Of a DNA stretch of 26,010 nucleotides, positions 1 through 7,511 are shown piece by piece. Below the pieces are notes generated by a model that saw nothing but the letters and a program-made list of their open reading frames with translations, did no database searches and was not told the DNA's origin. Every line of letters starts with the position of its first letter. Position 1 is the first letter of the stretch. Source of the DNA: Flavobacteriaceae bacterium (GTDB taxonomy: Bacteria; Bacteroidota; Bacteroidia; Flavobacteriales; Flavobacteriaceae); contig JAURBD010000011.1 in NCBI GenBank assembly GCA_030829155.1, positions 1 through 26,010 on the forward strand. The letters are read 5' to 3'. Both the position numbers and the translations under genes were made by a program.

Positions 1-55
1 AGAAGAACTTAAAGGAACTGTATATGGAAATTTTCTAAAGTCATTAATTTTATGA
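1..55 (+). CDS. rfbA: 3' end of probable glucose-1-phosphate thymidylyltransferase (partial)
   Basis: An open frame enters from the left edge and stops at TGA 53-55, giving 17 residues that include VYGNFLKSL. This resembles the usual RmlA C-terminus, where a short YGxYL motif precedes the end. The stop overlaps the ATG of rfbC at 52 as ATGA, so the two genes look translationally coupled. Being directly upstream of rfbC and rfbD, in the common order rfbA-rfbC-rfbD, is the main argument. RmlA makes dTDP-glucose, the first step of dTDP-L-rhamnose synthesis. The fragment is too short to be sure on sequence alone. Confidence 0.5.
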   Translation, partial: EELKGTVYGNFLKSLIL

Positions 56-606
56 CAGTTATGAAAACAATTCAAACAAAAATTGAGGGATGTTGGTTGA
101 TTAAACCTAAAGTTTTTGAAGACTCACGAGGTTACTTTTACGAGAGTTTTCAAAAAGAATGTTTTGAACAAGCAACTCAGCTTTCATTTAATCCTGTTCA
201 GGACAATGAAGCTTATTCAACTTATGGAGTAATTCGCGGATTGCATTTTCAAGAACCACCTTTTGAACAAGCAAAACTTATTCGTGCATTAAAAGGAACG
301 ATCTTAGATGTAGCAGTTGATCTAAGAAAGGATAGCAAAACATACGGAGCGGTAGTTACAGCTGAATTGAGTCAAGAAAATAAAGATCAATTGTTTATTC
401 CTAAAGGATGTGCTCACGGATATGCAGTTCTCAGCTATGATGCAATCGTTTTTTATAAAACAGATGCCTATTATTACCCCGAAAAAGAGGGAGGTGTTTT
501 ATACAACGACCCAGAATTCAACATTGATTGGCGTATTCCAGAAAAAGATCAAATTTTGAGTGATAAAGACACTTTATGGAAAGGTTTTAAAAAGGAGATT
601 CTGTGA
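52..606 (+). CDS. rfbC: dTDP-4-dehydrorhamnose 3,5-epimerase RmlC
   Basis: This cytoplasmic cupin enzyme epimerises C3 and C5 of dTDP-4-keto-6-deoxyglucose, the third step to dTDP-L-rhamnose. The 184-residue length is normal for RmlC. Visible family marks are the N-terminal motif FEDSRGYFYE (about residues 22-31), the RGLHFQ motif with the likely catalytic histidine at residue 65, and PKGCAHGY near residue 122. ATG 52 overlaps the upstream stop. A second in-frame ATG at 61 would give MKTIQTKIEG, which also fits the family, so the exact start is uncertain by three codons. The end overlaps the GTG start of rfbD. The product presumably feeds rhamnose to O-antigen, capsule or glycoprotein synthesis. 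Confidence 0.93.
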   Translation: MTVMKTIQTKIEGCWLIKPKVFEDSRGYFYESFQKECFEQATQLSFNPVQDNEAYSTYGVIRGLHFQEPPFEQAKLIRALKGTILDVAVDLRKDSKTYGAVVTAELSQENKDQLFIPKGCAHGYAVLSYDAIVFYKTDAYYYPEKEGGVLYNDPEFNIDWRIPEKDQILSDKDTLWKGFKKEIL

Positions 607-1382
607 AAAAAATTCTTGTTACAGGAGCTGAAGGTCAATTAGGAAACACCTTTAAAGAAAAAGTTGAGTCTAGCAAAGACCAGTGGGTATTTTGCGGGAG
701 AAAAGAATTTGATATTACAGATTCAAAAGTGATGGCGACTTTTTTAAAAGACAAGCAATTTGATTATTGCATTAATTGTGCTGCGTATACTAATGTTGTA
801 AAAGCGGAATTAGAAGTAGACCAAGCGTATGCCATAAATGTTGAAGCAGTTAAAAAACTAGTTCATTTATGCAACCAAAATCAAATTACTCTCATTCACA
901 TCTCTACAGATTATGTTTTTAATGGCAACAAAAAAACACCATATTTGGAATCGGATGTTACTGCTCCATTAAATCAATACGGTAAAAGTAAATTATTTGG
1001 CGAACAGGAGATTCAACAAAATTCACGAGCATTTTATATTGTTAGAACCTCTTGGTTGTACAGCAAAACACTAGGAAAAAATTTTTATAACTCAATTTTG
1101 AGTAAAGCTAAAAAGGGAGAATCGCTCTATGTTGTGGATGATCAAATAGGAACTCCAACAAATGTTGATCATTTAGCAGCTTTTATTATGCGTTTAATTT
1201 CAAAAAAGCCTCCAAAAGGCTTGTATCATTTTTCGGATGAAAAAATAATGAGTTGGTTTGATCTAGCGATAAAAATTTTAAAAGAACACCAACTTGATAA
1301 TACAGTTAATCCAATAGCTACCTCAGAATCAGGAGTTGTACGACCGCATTACAGTCCAATTTTTTCAAAGAAAAAGTTTTGA
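603..1382 (+). CDS. rfbD: dTDP-4-dehydrorhamnose reductase RmlD
   Basis: This short-chain dehydrogenase/reductase performs the last, NAD(P)H-dependent step to dTDP-L-rhamnose. The N-terminus has the nucleotide-binding motif VTGAEGQLG, the NCAAYTNV segment lies near residue 59, the SDR catalytic pair is in YGKSK near residue 126, and VRTSWLY follows. The length of 259 residues is somewhat short for RmlD (about 280-300). The start is GTG at 603, which overlaps the rfbC stop. The stop at 1380-1382 overlaps the TTG start of the next gene. Within NCAAYTNVVKAE an aspartate often found before KAE in the family is valine, a small deviation. Operon membership with rfbC makes the assignment firm. Confidence 0.92.
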   Translation: MKKILVTGAEGQLGNTFKEKVESSKDQWVFCGRKEFDITDSKVMATFLKDKQFDYCINCAAYTNVVKAELEVDQAYAINVEAVKKLVHLCNQNQITLIHISTDYVFNGNKKTPYLESDVTAPLNQYGKSKLFGEQEIQQNSRAFYIVRTSWLYSKTLGKNFYNSILSKAKKGESLYVVDDQIGTPTNVDHLAAFIMRLISKKPPKGLYHFSDEKIMSWFDLAIKILKEHQLDNTVNPIATSESGVVRPHYSPIFSKKKF

Positions 1383-2230
1383 TAAAGTACAGTGTAATAA
1401 TATCAGCTCATAACGAAGATAAGTTCTTAACGGGAATGCTTCAGACTATTTGTGAACAAACGGTTCTTGCATCCGAAATCCTCCTAGTGAATGACAATTC
1501 AACCGATGGTACAGAAGCAATTATGCAAAGTTTTACGTCTAAACACAAAAACATTAAATACTTTAATCACAATTCATCTAAAGAACATTTGCCTGGAACT
1601 AAGGTGATCGAAGCTTTTTTATTTGGATTTAAAAAGCTGAAAAGCCCCTTTGATGTAATTGTAAAAATGGATGCGGACATCCTTTTGCCAAAGAACTACT
1701 TTGAAGTATTAATAAACGTTTTCAAAGACAAAAAAATCGGAATCGCTGGAGGCTTTTGTTATGAGAAAGATTCTCAAGGAATATGGAAGTTAAATCACCC
1801 TATGGACCCGAACCATGTTCGCGGGGCTATTAAAGCCTATTCTAAAAAATGTTATTCAAAGATAGGAGGTCTTATTCCAGCAATGGGCTGGGACACCGCT
1901 GATGAGTTTTTGGCTTTATATTTCGGCTTTGAAGTAAAAACTCTTTTCAATCTTCACGTAAAACATTTAAGACCCTTAGGAGCAGGATATAACCTAAAAG
2001 CAGATGAGCTGCAAGGAGCTGCTTTTTATGTATTGCGATATGGAAGAACCCTTACTTTTTTAGCAAGTTTGAAGAATGCCATCCTTAAAAAAAGTATTCT
2101 TTCTTTTTTAAAGTTGATGAAAGGGTATCAAAAAGCAAAGCGGAAACAACAACCTTTTTTGGTTGATTTAGATCAAGGAAAGTTTATTAGAACTTATCGT
2201 TGGAACAAGATTTTAAAAATCAGGGGCTAA
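1379..2230 (+). CDS. Family 2 glycosyltransferase
   Basis: This is a GT-A fold glycosyltransferase of family GT2, likely cytoplasmic and membrane-associated, moving a sugar from a nucleotide donor to a growing surface glycan. It opens with the family signature YSVIISAHNE, then LLVNDNSTDGT near residue 36, a metal-binding DxD-type KMDADILLP near residue 97, and GWDTADEFLA near residue 171 that probably carries the acceptor-side acidic residue. There is no clear transmembrane segment. The start is TTG at 1379, overlapping the rfbD stop by four bases, and the reading frame gives the expected beta strand directly after it. The rhamnose-synthesis neighbours hint at an O-antigen or exopolysaccharide role. 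Donor and acceptor cannot be told from sequence. Confidence 0.85.
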   Translation: MIKYSVIISAHNEDKFLTGMLQTICEQTVLASEILLVNDNSTDGTEAIMQSFTSKHKNIKYFNHNSSKEHLPGTKVIEAFLFGFKKLKSPFDVIVKMDADILLPKNYFEVLINVFKDKKIGIAGGFCYEKDSQGIWKLNHPMDPNHVRGAIKAYSKKCYSKIGGLIPAMGWDTADEFLALYFGFEVKTLFNLHVKHLRPLGAGYNLKADELQGAAFYVLRYGRTLTFLASLKNAILKKSILSFLKLMKGYQKAKRKQQPFLVDLDQGKFIRTYRWNKILKIRG

Positions 2231-2247
2231 AAAAGGATGATGTGAAA

Positions 2248-3696
2248 ATGTCCAAAAAAAATCAATCTTACTGGATCAGTTGTAAAGAATGCCATGGAAC
2301 GGGTAAAAAAAGACAAAGGCTCCGAAAGAAAATTCGACTCAATTATCAGAAAGAATTAGAGGAATTTGAAAAAACGAAAGACATAGGTTTAGCACCTACT
2401 CGTCCAAAAGGGCATTTGAATTCCTGTAAAAAATGTTCAGGATCGGGATTACTTCCAGCTGGAAGTCTAACAGAACCGGACATAAAAAACTTTCCGCACA
2501 TTGCAATTATTGGTTGTGGGATAGGAGGAGTTGCCTTGGCTGTTGCATGTTTGCATCGAGGAATACCTTTCACCCTTTATGAGCGTGACATCAATTTTAA
2601 AACACGGCCTCAAGGGTATGGTCTAACCCTTCAGCAAGCGAGTAAATCCAAAGAAGCTTTTGGTCTGATCACTTTAACAGAAGGAGTTGTATCAACCCGA
2701 CACATCGTTCACAACACCGAAGGGAAAGTCATTGGTGAATGGGGAATGAGAAAATGGCTAGAAACCAATTCTAAAAAACCTCTCAGACGAACCAACGTTC
2801 ATATTGCAAGACAGTCATTGCGGTCAACTTTGCTTCAACAACTTGGGGGACATGATCAGGTAAGTTGGGGACATCAATTAATAGACTTTAGAGAAACTCG
2901 AGGAAAAGGAGTAGACTTAACTTTTCGGGTAGGCAGAAAAATAAAAAAAGCAAAAGCGGATTTGGTGATAGGTGCTGATGGGATTCGAAGTTCGGTTAGA
3001 AAAATACTAATAGGAGAAGAAATAACACCTTTACGATATCTAGATTGTATAGTAATTTTAGGTATTTGTCCTCTAAAGAAGCTCAAAAACCGTGACCATT
3101 CTTTATTGGATTCTGCAACAGTATTTCAAACCGCTAATGGGGATGAACGTATTTATGTAATGCCTTTTTCTTCAGATGCTGTAATGTGGCAGTTGAGTTT
3201 TCCAATAAAAGAAAAAAAGGCGAAAAGGTTAAGTGTTCAAGGAGCTTCTGCACTCAAAAAAGAAGCTTGTCGAAGGACACAATGGCATAAACCTATTCCA
3301 CAGATTTTGGAAGCAACTGATGAAACTCAAGTTTCAGGTTATCCCGTTTATGACCGAAAATTGCTTCATCCTGATTTATTGGCAAAAGCGGGACCGACAA
3401 CCTTAATTGGTGATGCAGCGCACCCCATGAGCCCCTTCAAAGGCCAAGGAGCCAATCAAGCTTTGTTGGATGCCTTAGAATTGGCTCGAGCAATATCTAA
3501 AGGTTGTAGACCTAGTTCTCAATGGAGATCAACAGGAATAAGGACAAGCGTATTGAATGCTTTTGAATTAGAAATGTTAGAGCGTACAGCTTCAAAAGTT
3601 AATGATTCTGCTGCTGCTGCACAATTTTTACATTCTGAGGTTGTACTTCAAGAAAAAGATGAGCCCAGAGGAACGAACCTCCAGAAAAAACCATAA
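2248..3696 (+). CDS. FAD-dependent monooxygenase with two N-terminal DnaJ-type CxxCxGxG motifs
   Basis: This is a flavoprotein of the PHBH/UbiH class A hydroxylase type, about 482 residues. From ATG 2248, residues 12-19 read CKECHGTG and residues 60-67 read CKKCSGSG, the four-cysteine pattern that binds zinc in DnaJ. A basic, probably helical stretch lies between them. The FAD Rossmann motif GCGIGG is at 89-94, the DG motif GADGIRSS near 241, and the GD motif GDAAHPMSPFKGQGAN near 388, so the flavin machinery looks complete. Upstream in-frame alternatives are GTG 2242 and TTG 2200. I prefer 2248 because the frame before it overlaps the previous gene. The substrate is unknown. It may form one transcript with the glycosyltransferase before it, whose stop is 17 bp upstream. 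The fusion itself appears to be a conserved flavobacterial protein type. Confidence 0.85.
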   Translation: MSKKNQSYWISCKECHGTGKKRQRLRKKIRLNYQKELEEFEKTKDIGLAPTRPKGHLNSCKKCSGSGLLPAGSLTEPDIKNFPHIAIIGCGIGGVALAVACLHRGIPFTLYERDINFKTRPQGYGLTLQQASKSKEAFGLITLTEGVVSTRHIVHNTEGKVIGEWGMRKWLETNSKKPLRRTNVHIARQSLRSTLLQQLGGHDQVSWGHQLIDFRETRGKGVDLTFRVGRKIKKAKADLVIGADGIRSSVRKILIGEEITPLRYLDCIVILGICPLKKLKNRDHSLLDSATVFQTANGDERIYVMPFSSDAVMWQLSFPIKEKKAKRLSVQGASALKKEACRRTQWHKPIPQILEATDETQVSGYPVYDRKLLHPDLLAKAGPTTLIGDAAHPMSPFKGQGANQALLDALELARAISKGCRPSSQWRSTGIRTSVLNAFELEMLERTASKVNDSAAAAQFLHSEVVLQEKDEPRGTNLQKKP

Positions 3697-3807
3697 AAAT
3701 TTAACAGAAGCTTTATGTTGGTTATTCAAAAATCAATTCATACGGAAGAAAAATTTTAGAATTCGACTCTTTCTTACAAACTACGGGTAACATTCCCAGA
3801 GTCTTTT

Positions 3808-3815
3808 TATATTTG
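3808..3815 (+). promoter_or_regulatory. Bacteroidota promoter -7 box for purD
   Basis: TATATTTG is an exact match to the TAnnTTTG element used by the Bacteroidota primary sigma factor. It ends 20 bp before the purD ATG, predicting a leader of roughly 13-15 nucleotides. No clear TTG -33 box is seen at the usual distance. Confidence 0.5.
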
Positions 3816-3834
3816 TTGGGCTAAAAAGAAACAG

Positions 3835-5106
3835 ATGAATATTTTGATCATTGGCGGCGGCGGTCGCGAACACACGATTGCCTGGAAACTATCACAAAGC
3901 AAACAATGTGAGCAACTTTTTGTAACTCCGGGAAATGCAGGAACCCATCAAATTGCTCAAAATCTTTCACTAGACGTAAATGATTTTCATGGCATTAAGC
4001 AAGTAGTTTTAGAAAACAACATTCAGATGGTAATTGTTGGGCCAGAAGACCCACTAGTCAATGGAATACATGATTTCTTTTTAAGTGATATTAGCTTAAA
4101 AGGAGTAACGGTTGTCGGCCCTAGAAAAGCTGCTGCAACTCTAGAAGGGAGTAAAGAATTTGCTAAGGAGTTTATGAAAACTCACAACATTCCAACAGCA
4201 CGGTACGATAGTTTTACAGCCGAAACTATAGAAGAAGGCTGTCGTTTTTTGGAAACAATGGAAGCTCCATACGTATTGAAAGCTGACGGCCTTGCTGCTG
4301 GAAAAGGGGTATTAATTTTAGAAAACCTAACTGACGCACAAAATGAATTGAGACAAATGTTAATCGGACAAAAATTTGGTAAGGCTTCAAAAAAAGTTGT
4401 TATCGAAGAATTCTTAAAGGGAATAGAGTTGTCTTGCTTTGTTTTGACAGACGGCAAAAACTATTTGACACTCCCCATGGCTAAAGACTATAAACGCATT
4501 GGAGAAGGAGATACAGGGCTTAATACAGGAGGAATGGGAGCCATTTCTCCTGTACCTTTTGCCTCTCCAGAATTCATTAAGAAAATAGAAGATCGAATAA
4601 TTAAACCGACAATGGATGGTTTTCAAAAAAGCAACCTACCATTTCAAGGTTTTGTTTTTATTGGACTGATTAAGGTTGGTGAAGATCCTTTTGTAATTGA
4701 ATACAATGTAAGGATGGGAGATCCAGAAGCTGAGGTTGTTTTTCCAAGAATTCAGAATGACTGGGTAGAACTTTTTAAAGCGGTTGGAACTCAAACTTTA
4801 GATCAACATCAATTGCAAATTGACCCAAGATCGGCAACCACTATTGTAGCGGTTTCGGGTGGATATCCAGAAGCGTATCAAAAAGGGAAAAACATAACGG
4901 GGATCTCTGAAGTAAAAACAAGCACTGTTTTTCATGCAGGAACACAAATGGACGAGGGAACAATAAAAACCTCAGGAGGAAGGGTATTGGCGGTTACTTC
5001 CTTCGGAAAAGACCATAATGAAGCAATTGAACAATCTTATAAAGCCTTAGGAAAAATTAATTTTCAGGGGATGTATTATCGAAAAGACTTAGGATTCGAT
5101 TTATAA
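3835..5106 (+). CDS. purD: Phosphoribosylamine--glycine ligase (GAR synthetase)
   Basis: This cytoplasmic ATP-grasp ligase joins glycine to 5-phosphoribosylamine, the second step of de novo purine synthesis. The 423-residue length is typical. Visible motifs are the N-terminal IIGGGGREHTIAWKL, VIVGPEDPL near residue 63, VLKADGLAAGKGV near residue 146 in the ATP-grasp domain, GGMGAISPVPF near residue 232, and the metal-binding EYNVRMGDPEAE near residue 288. It starts at ATG 3835 behind its own promoter-like box. Its last six bases, TTATAA, overlap the end of the minus-strand small membrane gene, so the two are convergent and share terminal sequence. Confidence 0.97.
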   Translation: MNILIIGGGGREHTIAWKLSQSKQCEQLFVTPGNAGTHQIAQNLSLDVNDFHGIKQVVLENNIQMVIVGPEDPLVNGIHDFFLSDISLKGVTVVGPRKAAATLEGSKEFAKEFMKTHNIPTARYDSFTAETIEEGCRFLETMEAPYVLKADGLAAGKGVLILENLTDAQNELRQMLIGQKFGKASKKVVIEEFLKGIELSCFVLTDGKNYLTLPMAKDYKRIGEGDTGLNTGGMGAISPVPFASPEFIKKIEDRIIKPTMDGFQKSNLPFQGFVFIGLIKVGEDPFVIEYNVRMGDPEAEVVFPRIQNDWVELFKAVGTQTLDQHQLQIDPRSATTIVAVSGGYPEAYQKGKNITGISEVKTSTVFHAGTQMDEGTIKTSGGRVLAVTSFGKDHNEAIEQSYKALGKINFQGMYYRKDLGFDL

Positions 5107-5328
5107 AAATGAGTGAGCAGAAGGGTCTTTATTTTCTTCCCCTTTATCATTAAAAATTTTCAATTGAATGGTCCAATAAACCAGCATTGAAAAGATAACG
5201 ATTGCAAAAACCCAGTTGATAATATTTGCCAACCACCAGTTATTAAGCTCGAGTTCTCTTAAGATGTTATAGGGTGAAAACAACACTTCTTCAAATAACC
5301 ATGCAATAGCCTCAAAAAATTCCTTCAT
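5101..5328 (-). CDS. Small single-pass membrane protein, DUF6341-like
   Basis: This is a 75-residue protein with an N-terminal stretch rich in acidic and aromatic residues (FFEAIAWLFEEVLF), one hydrophobic segment at about residues 33-54, and a charged, probably cytoplasmic tail ending in the sequence DPSAHSFL. The pattern matches the flavobacterial family of unknown function that I recall as DUF6341, often found beside purD. The function is unknown. Conservation of this small frame beside purD across the family would be good evidence that it is real. A matching -7 box lies 25 bp before the ATG. The gene converges on purD with a six-base overlap. Confidence 0.75.
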   Translation of the reverse strand: MKEFFEAIAWLFEEVLFSPYNILRELELNNWWLANIINWVFAIVIFSMLVYWTIQLKIFNDKGEENKDPSAHSFL

Positions 5329-5352
5329 TTTTGTAAAATATAAATTCTATTG

Positions 5353-5360
5353 CAAAGTTA
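5353..5360 (-). promoter_or_regulatory. -7 box for the DUF6341-like gene
   Basis: Read on the minus strand this is TAACTTTG, an exact TAnnTTTG match ending 25 bp before the ATG at 5328. No clear TTG lies at the -33 position. Confidence 0.45.
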
Positions 5361-5415
5361 TAAAAAGCTTCTGTGAATCCTATGCTTTTGTTGAATTTAG
5401 CAAAAAAATTTGCTT

Positions 5416-6315
5416 TTATGCTTTTACTCTAAACCAATAGCTTAGAAGCTTTTTTAAAATTCCACGTTTTATTTTAGAAAAAACAGAAAGAATGCTCAAT
5501 TCAATAAAAGTTGAGCCAAAAACAAGAGTGTGTGCCAAAAGTCTTGAAATACCCTTAAAGTGTTTTTGAATGTATTTGTGAGATGAAATTATAACTTCAG
5601 CTTTTGTTAAAATAGTTATGTCTATTGTTTTTCTCGATGCTCCACCATGGTTATGAACACAATGCCAGTCGTTTAGGAGAACCCTTTTCATTCCTAGTTC
5701 TGATGCTCTTTTACTTAGGTCTATATCTTCATAATACATCCAGAAAAATTCATCCCAAGAAGTAAGCTTTTTAAAATCACTCTGACGAATTAAAACAAAA
5801 GCACCTGAAATCCAATCTGGGGAACCAACCGAGTTTGAATTCATTGCTTTTTTGGATTGAGTTCGGCGAATTATATTTCTTTCTAAACTTCTTAAAGGGC
5901 CTAACACGTTTAAAGCATTTGGGAAAACTCCATAAGGAAAACAGTTTTCCCCATTACTGTTTATTTGTTTGATAGAAATTAGATTGTAGTTTGGGTTTTT
6001 GTCACAGTAAGTGAGTAATCCCTCTAGACAATCGCTTGGAATTTCGGTGTCGGGATTAAGAAACAACAACCACTTACTATCAGCTAGGCGAGCACCAGCA
6101 TTACAACCATAGGAAAATCCACCGTTAATTTTTTCTTCTACCCAATCTACCCATGCAAATTGTTCTTTAAAATCAGATATTCTCCCATCATTTGAAAAAT
6201 TATCTGAAACAATAACTTTTTTTATTGGGACGGTCTGTTCATCTAAGCTTTTAAGACACTTTGAGAGCATATCCCAACAGCGATAATTAACAATAACAAC
6301 CGTTAAATCTAACAT
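5416..6315 (-). CDS. Family 2 glycosyltransferase, rhamnosyltransferase (WbbL)-like
   Basis: This 299-residue GT-A enzyme begins with the GT2 strand LTVVIVNYR. It has VIVSDNFSNDG near residue 34, NGGFSYGCNAG near residue 64, the donor-site NPDTEIP near residue 92, SGAFVLIR, and MYYEDIDLSKR near residue 194, where ED matches the catalytic EDxD segment of WbbL-like rhamnosyltransferases. The C-terminus is basic and hydrophobic, suitable for membrane association. It stands alone on the minus strand, divergent from the DUF6427-like gene. The dTDP-rhamnose genes about 3-5 kb away make rhamnose a plausible donor, but that is inference. Confidence 0.87.
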   Translation of the reverse strand: MLDLTVVIVNYRCWDMLSKCLKSLDEQTVPIKKVIVSDNFSNDGRISDFKEQFAWVDWVEEKINGGFSYGCNAGARLADSKWLLFLNPDTEIPSDCLEGLLTYCDKNPNYNLISIKQINSNGENCFPYGVFPNALNVLGPLRSLERNIIRRTQSKKAMNSNSVGSPDWISGAFVLIRQSDFKKLTSWDEFFWMYYEDIDLSKRASELGMKRVLLNDWHCVHNHGGASRKTIDITILTKAEVIISSHKYIQKHFKGISRLLAHTLVFGSTFIELSILSVFSKIKRGILKKLLSYWFRVKA

Positions 6316-6336
6316 TAAATTAACATTTTACAGCTC

Positions 6337-6344
6337 CAAAGGTA
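6337..6344 (-). promoter_or_regulatory. -7 box for the minus-strand glycosyltransferase
   Basis: The minus strand reads TACCTTTG, an exact TAnnTTTG match ending 22 bp before the ATG at 6315. A TTG lies 15 bp further upstream, closer than the usual 17-23 bp, so the -33 element is doubtful. Confidence 0.45.
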
Positions 6345-6508
6345 AATTAAAATTCACGACAAAAAGTTAGCTCACAAACAAATATATAAAGCATTCGGTA
6401 AATTTAAATTAGCATCCAGACCAAGCATAAAAAACAATGTTTTACCTTTATATTTTAAATTTAAAGAATTCTTTTGGTTTAAAAAGGGGCTGAATAAAAT
6501 TAGAAATA

Positions 6509-6556
6509 ATGTTTACGAGAGTTTTTGAAAAAACTTCTTTACCCAAGATTAATTAA
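6509..6556 (+). other. Fifteen-codon mini-ORF resembling the start of the next gene
   Basis: The short frame MFTRVFEKTSLPKIN stops at 6554-6556, five bases before the ATG of the DUF6427-like gene, which begins MFTRIFGKTTLL. The first 33 bases of the two frames agree at about 26 positions, and several of the differences are silent or conservative. It could be a decayed partial duplication of the gene start, or a leader peptide. It is 53 bp upstream, so it is not in frame with the gene. Confidence 0.4.
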
Positions 6557-6561
6557 AAATC

Positions 6562-7497
6562 ATGTTTACAAGAATTTTCGGTAAAACCACTTTATTAAGT
6601 TATTTAATTGCATTTGTATTGCTTTTTTTGGCAGTTTATTCGCATCACAAAGCTATTTTGCTCAACAATCCTTTGGAAGGGAGTACTTTTAAACTGGTTA
6701 TATCAACTGTTTTGTCGGTAATTAGCTTATTATTCGTTGAATGGACGGTAAGACAACAATTTTTGTTTCGGGAAGGGAGTTATCATTTACTATTATTTTC
6801 TGTCTTTTTTTGGATTTTGCCGATTAATCGCTGGGACATATGGCTTTGGATTGCTTCTTTGCTTTTTTGGCTTAGTTTTATAAACATTATAAAATTTGAT
6901 AATAATAAGCTGGGTAATAACTTTGTTTTCAATTCTGGCTTTTGGCTGGTTTTCTCGATTTTTTTTAAAGTTGACTTCTTTTATTTTTATCTGACGATAT
7001 GGGGAGTCTTATATCTTAAAGGTCATTTAAGTTTTAAAAAAATATTAATCACCCTTCTTCCTGTTTTTTGTGTCAGCGTCATTTGGCTTACGCTGTTAAC
7101 TCTCATTCCAAATTTTCCTTCTTTTAAAACGGCAAACCTAATACTCAATAAATTTTCTTTTTTGTGGAGTGAACGATATTCAGATAGTTTGGGATTGTTT
7201 TTAGTAATCATAACAATGATTCTGGTTGTTTTAAAATATTTTAAAATATTGACTTACATTGGAAATAAACAAAAAAATAGTTTTTATAATATTATCTTAA
7301 TTTTATTTTCCAGCATAATAATAATTCTTTTAGGAGGCAGCGGGAATGTGATTTCCTGGGTTTCCTTTTTGATGGTTACCTCAATTTTATCAACTCAGTT
7401 TTTTGAAAGTTTCAACAGGAAATGGCTTATAGAGCTGTTTTTTTTGGCCTGCTTTTTAATTGTTTTTCAAAAAGAGATGACTAATTTATTATTTTAA
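6562..7497 (+). CDS. Polytopic membrane protein, DUF6427-like
   Basis: This 311-residue, very hydrophobic protein has roughly eight to ten predicted membrane segments and short charged loops. Its length, N-terminus (MFTRIFGKTTLLSYLIAF) and position near purD and the DUF6341-like gene match the flavobacterial family I recall as DUF6427. No catalytic motif is visible and the function is unknown. ATG 6562 was chosen because it gives the short polar start followed by the first membrane helix. The next gene begins 15 bp after the stop, so the two probably form one transcript. Long T-rich runs reflect Phe and Leu codons in an AT-rich genome and need no special explanation. Confidence 0.75.
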   Translation: MFTRIFGKTTLLSYLIAFVLLFLAVYSHHKAILLNNPLEGSTFKLVISTVLSVISLLFVEWTVRQQFLFREGSYHLLLFSVFFWILPINRWDIWLWIASLLFWLSFINIIKFDNNKLGNNFVFNSGFWLVFSIFFKVDFFYFYLTIWGVLYLKGHLSFKKILITLLPVFCVSVIWLTLLTLIPNFPSFKTANLILNKFSFLWSERYSDSLGLFLVIITMILVVLKYFKILTYIGNKQKNSFYNIILILFSSIIIILLGGSGNVISWVSFLMVTSILSTQFFESFNRKWLIELFFLACFLIVFQKEMTNLLF

Positions 7498-7511
7498 AAA
7501 AAATCGCCTGC

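Noticed and set aside
2346..2573. Minus-strand frame of 75 codons within the flavoprotein gene
   Set aside because: It is the reverse of a well-supported gene with clear motifs and has no recognisable domain or start signal.
3705..3824. Open stretch of about 39 codons between the flavoprotein and purD, without a start codon
   Set aside because: It has no ATG at its beginning, no recognisable family and overlaps the likely purD promoter. It is too short to call a gene or relic.
5399..5414. Inverted repeat AGCAAA/TTTGCT just after the minus-strand glycosyltransferase stop
   Set aside because: A six-pair AT-rich stem. The T run following it is on the plus strand, where no gene ends, so it is probably chance.
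6316..6508. Forward promoter for the DUF6427-like gene in the divergent gap
   Set aside because: Several near matches to TAnnTTTG exist in the AT-rich stretch, but none is exact and suitably placed, so no call was made.
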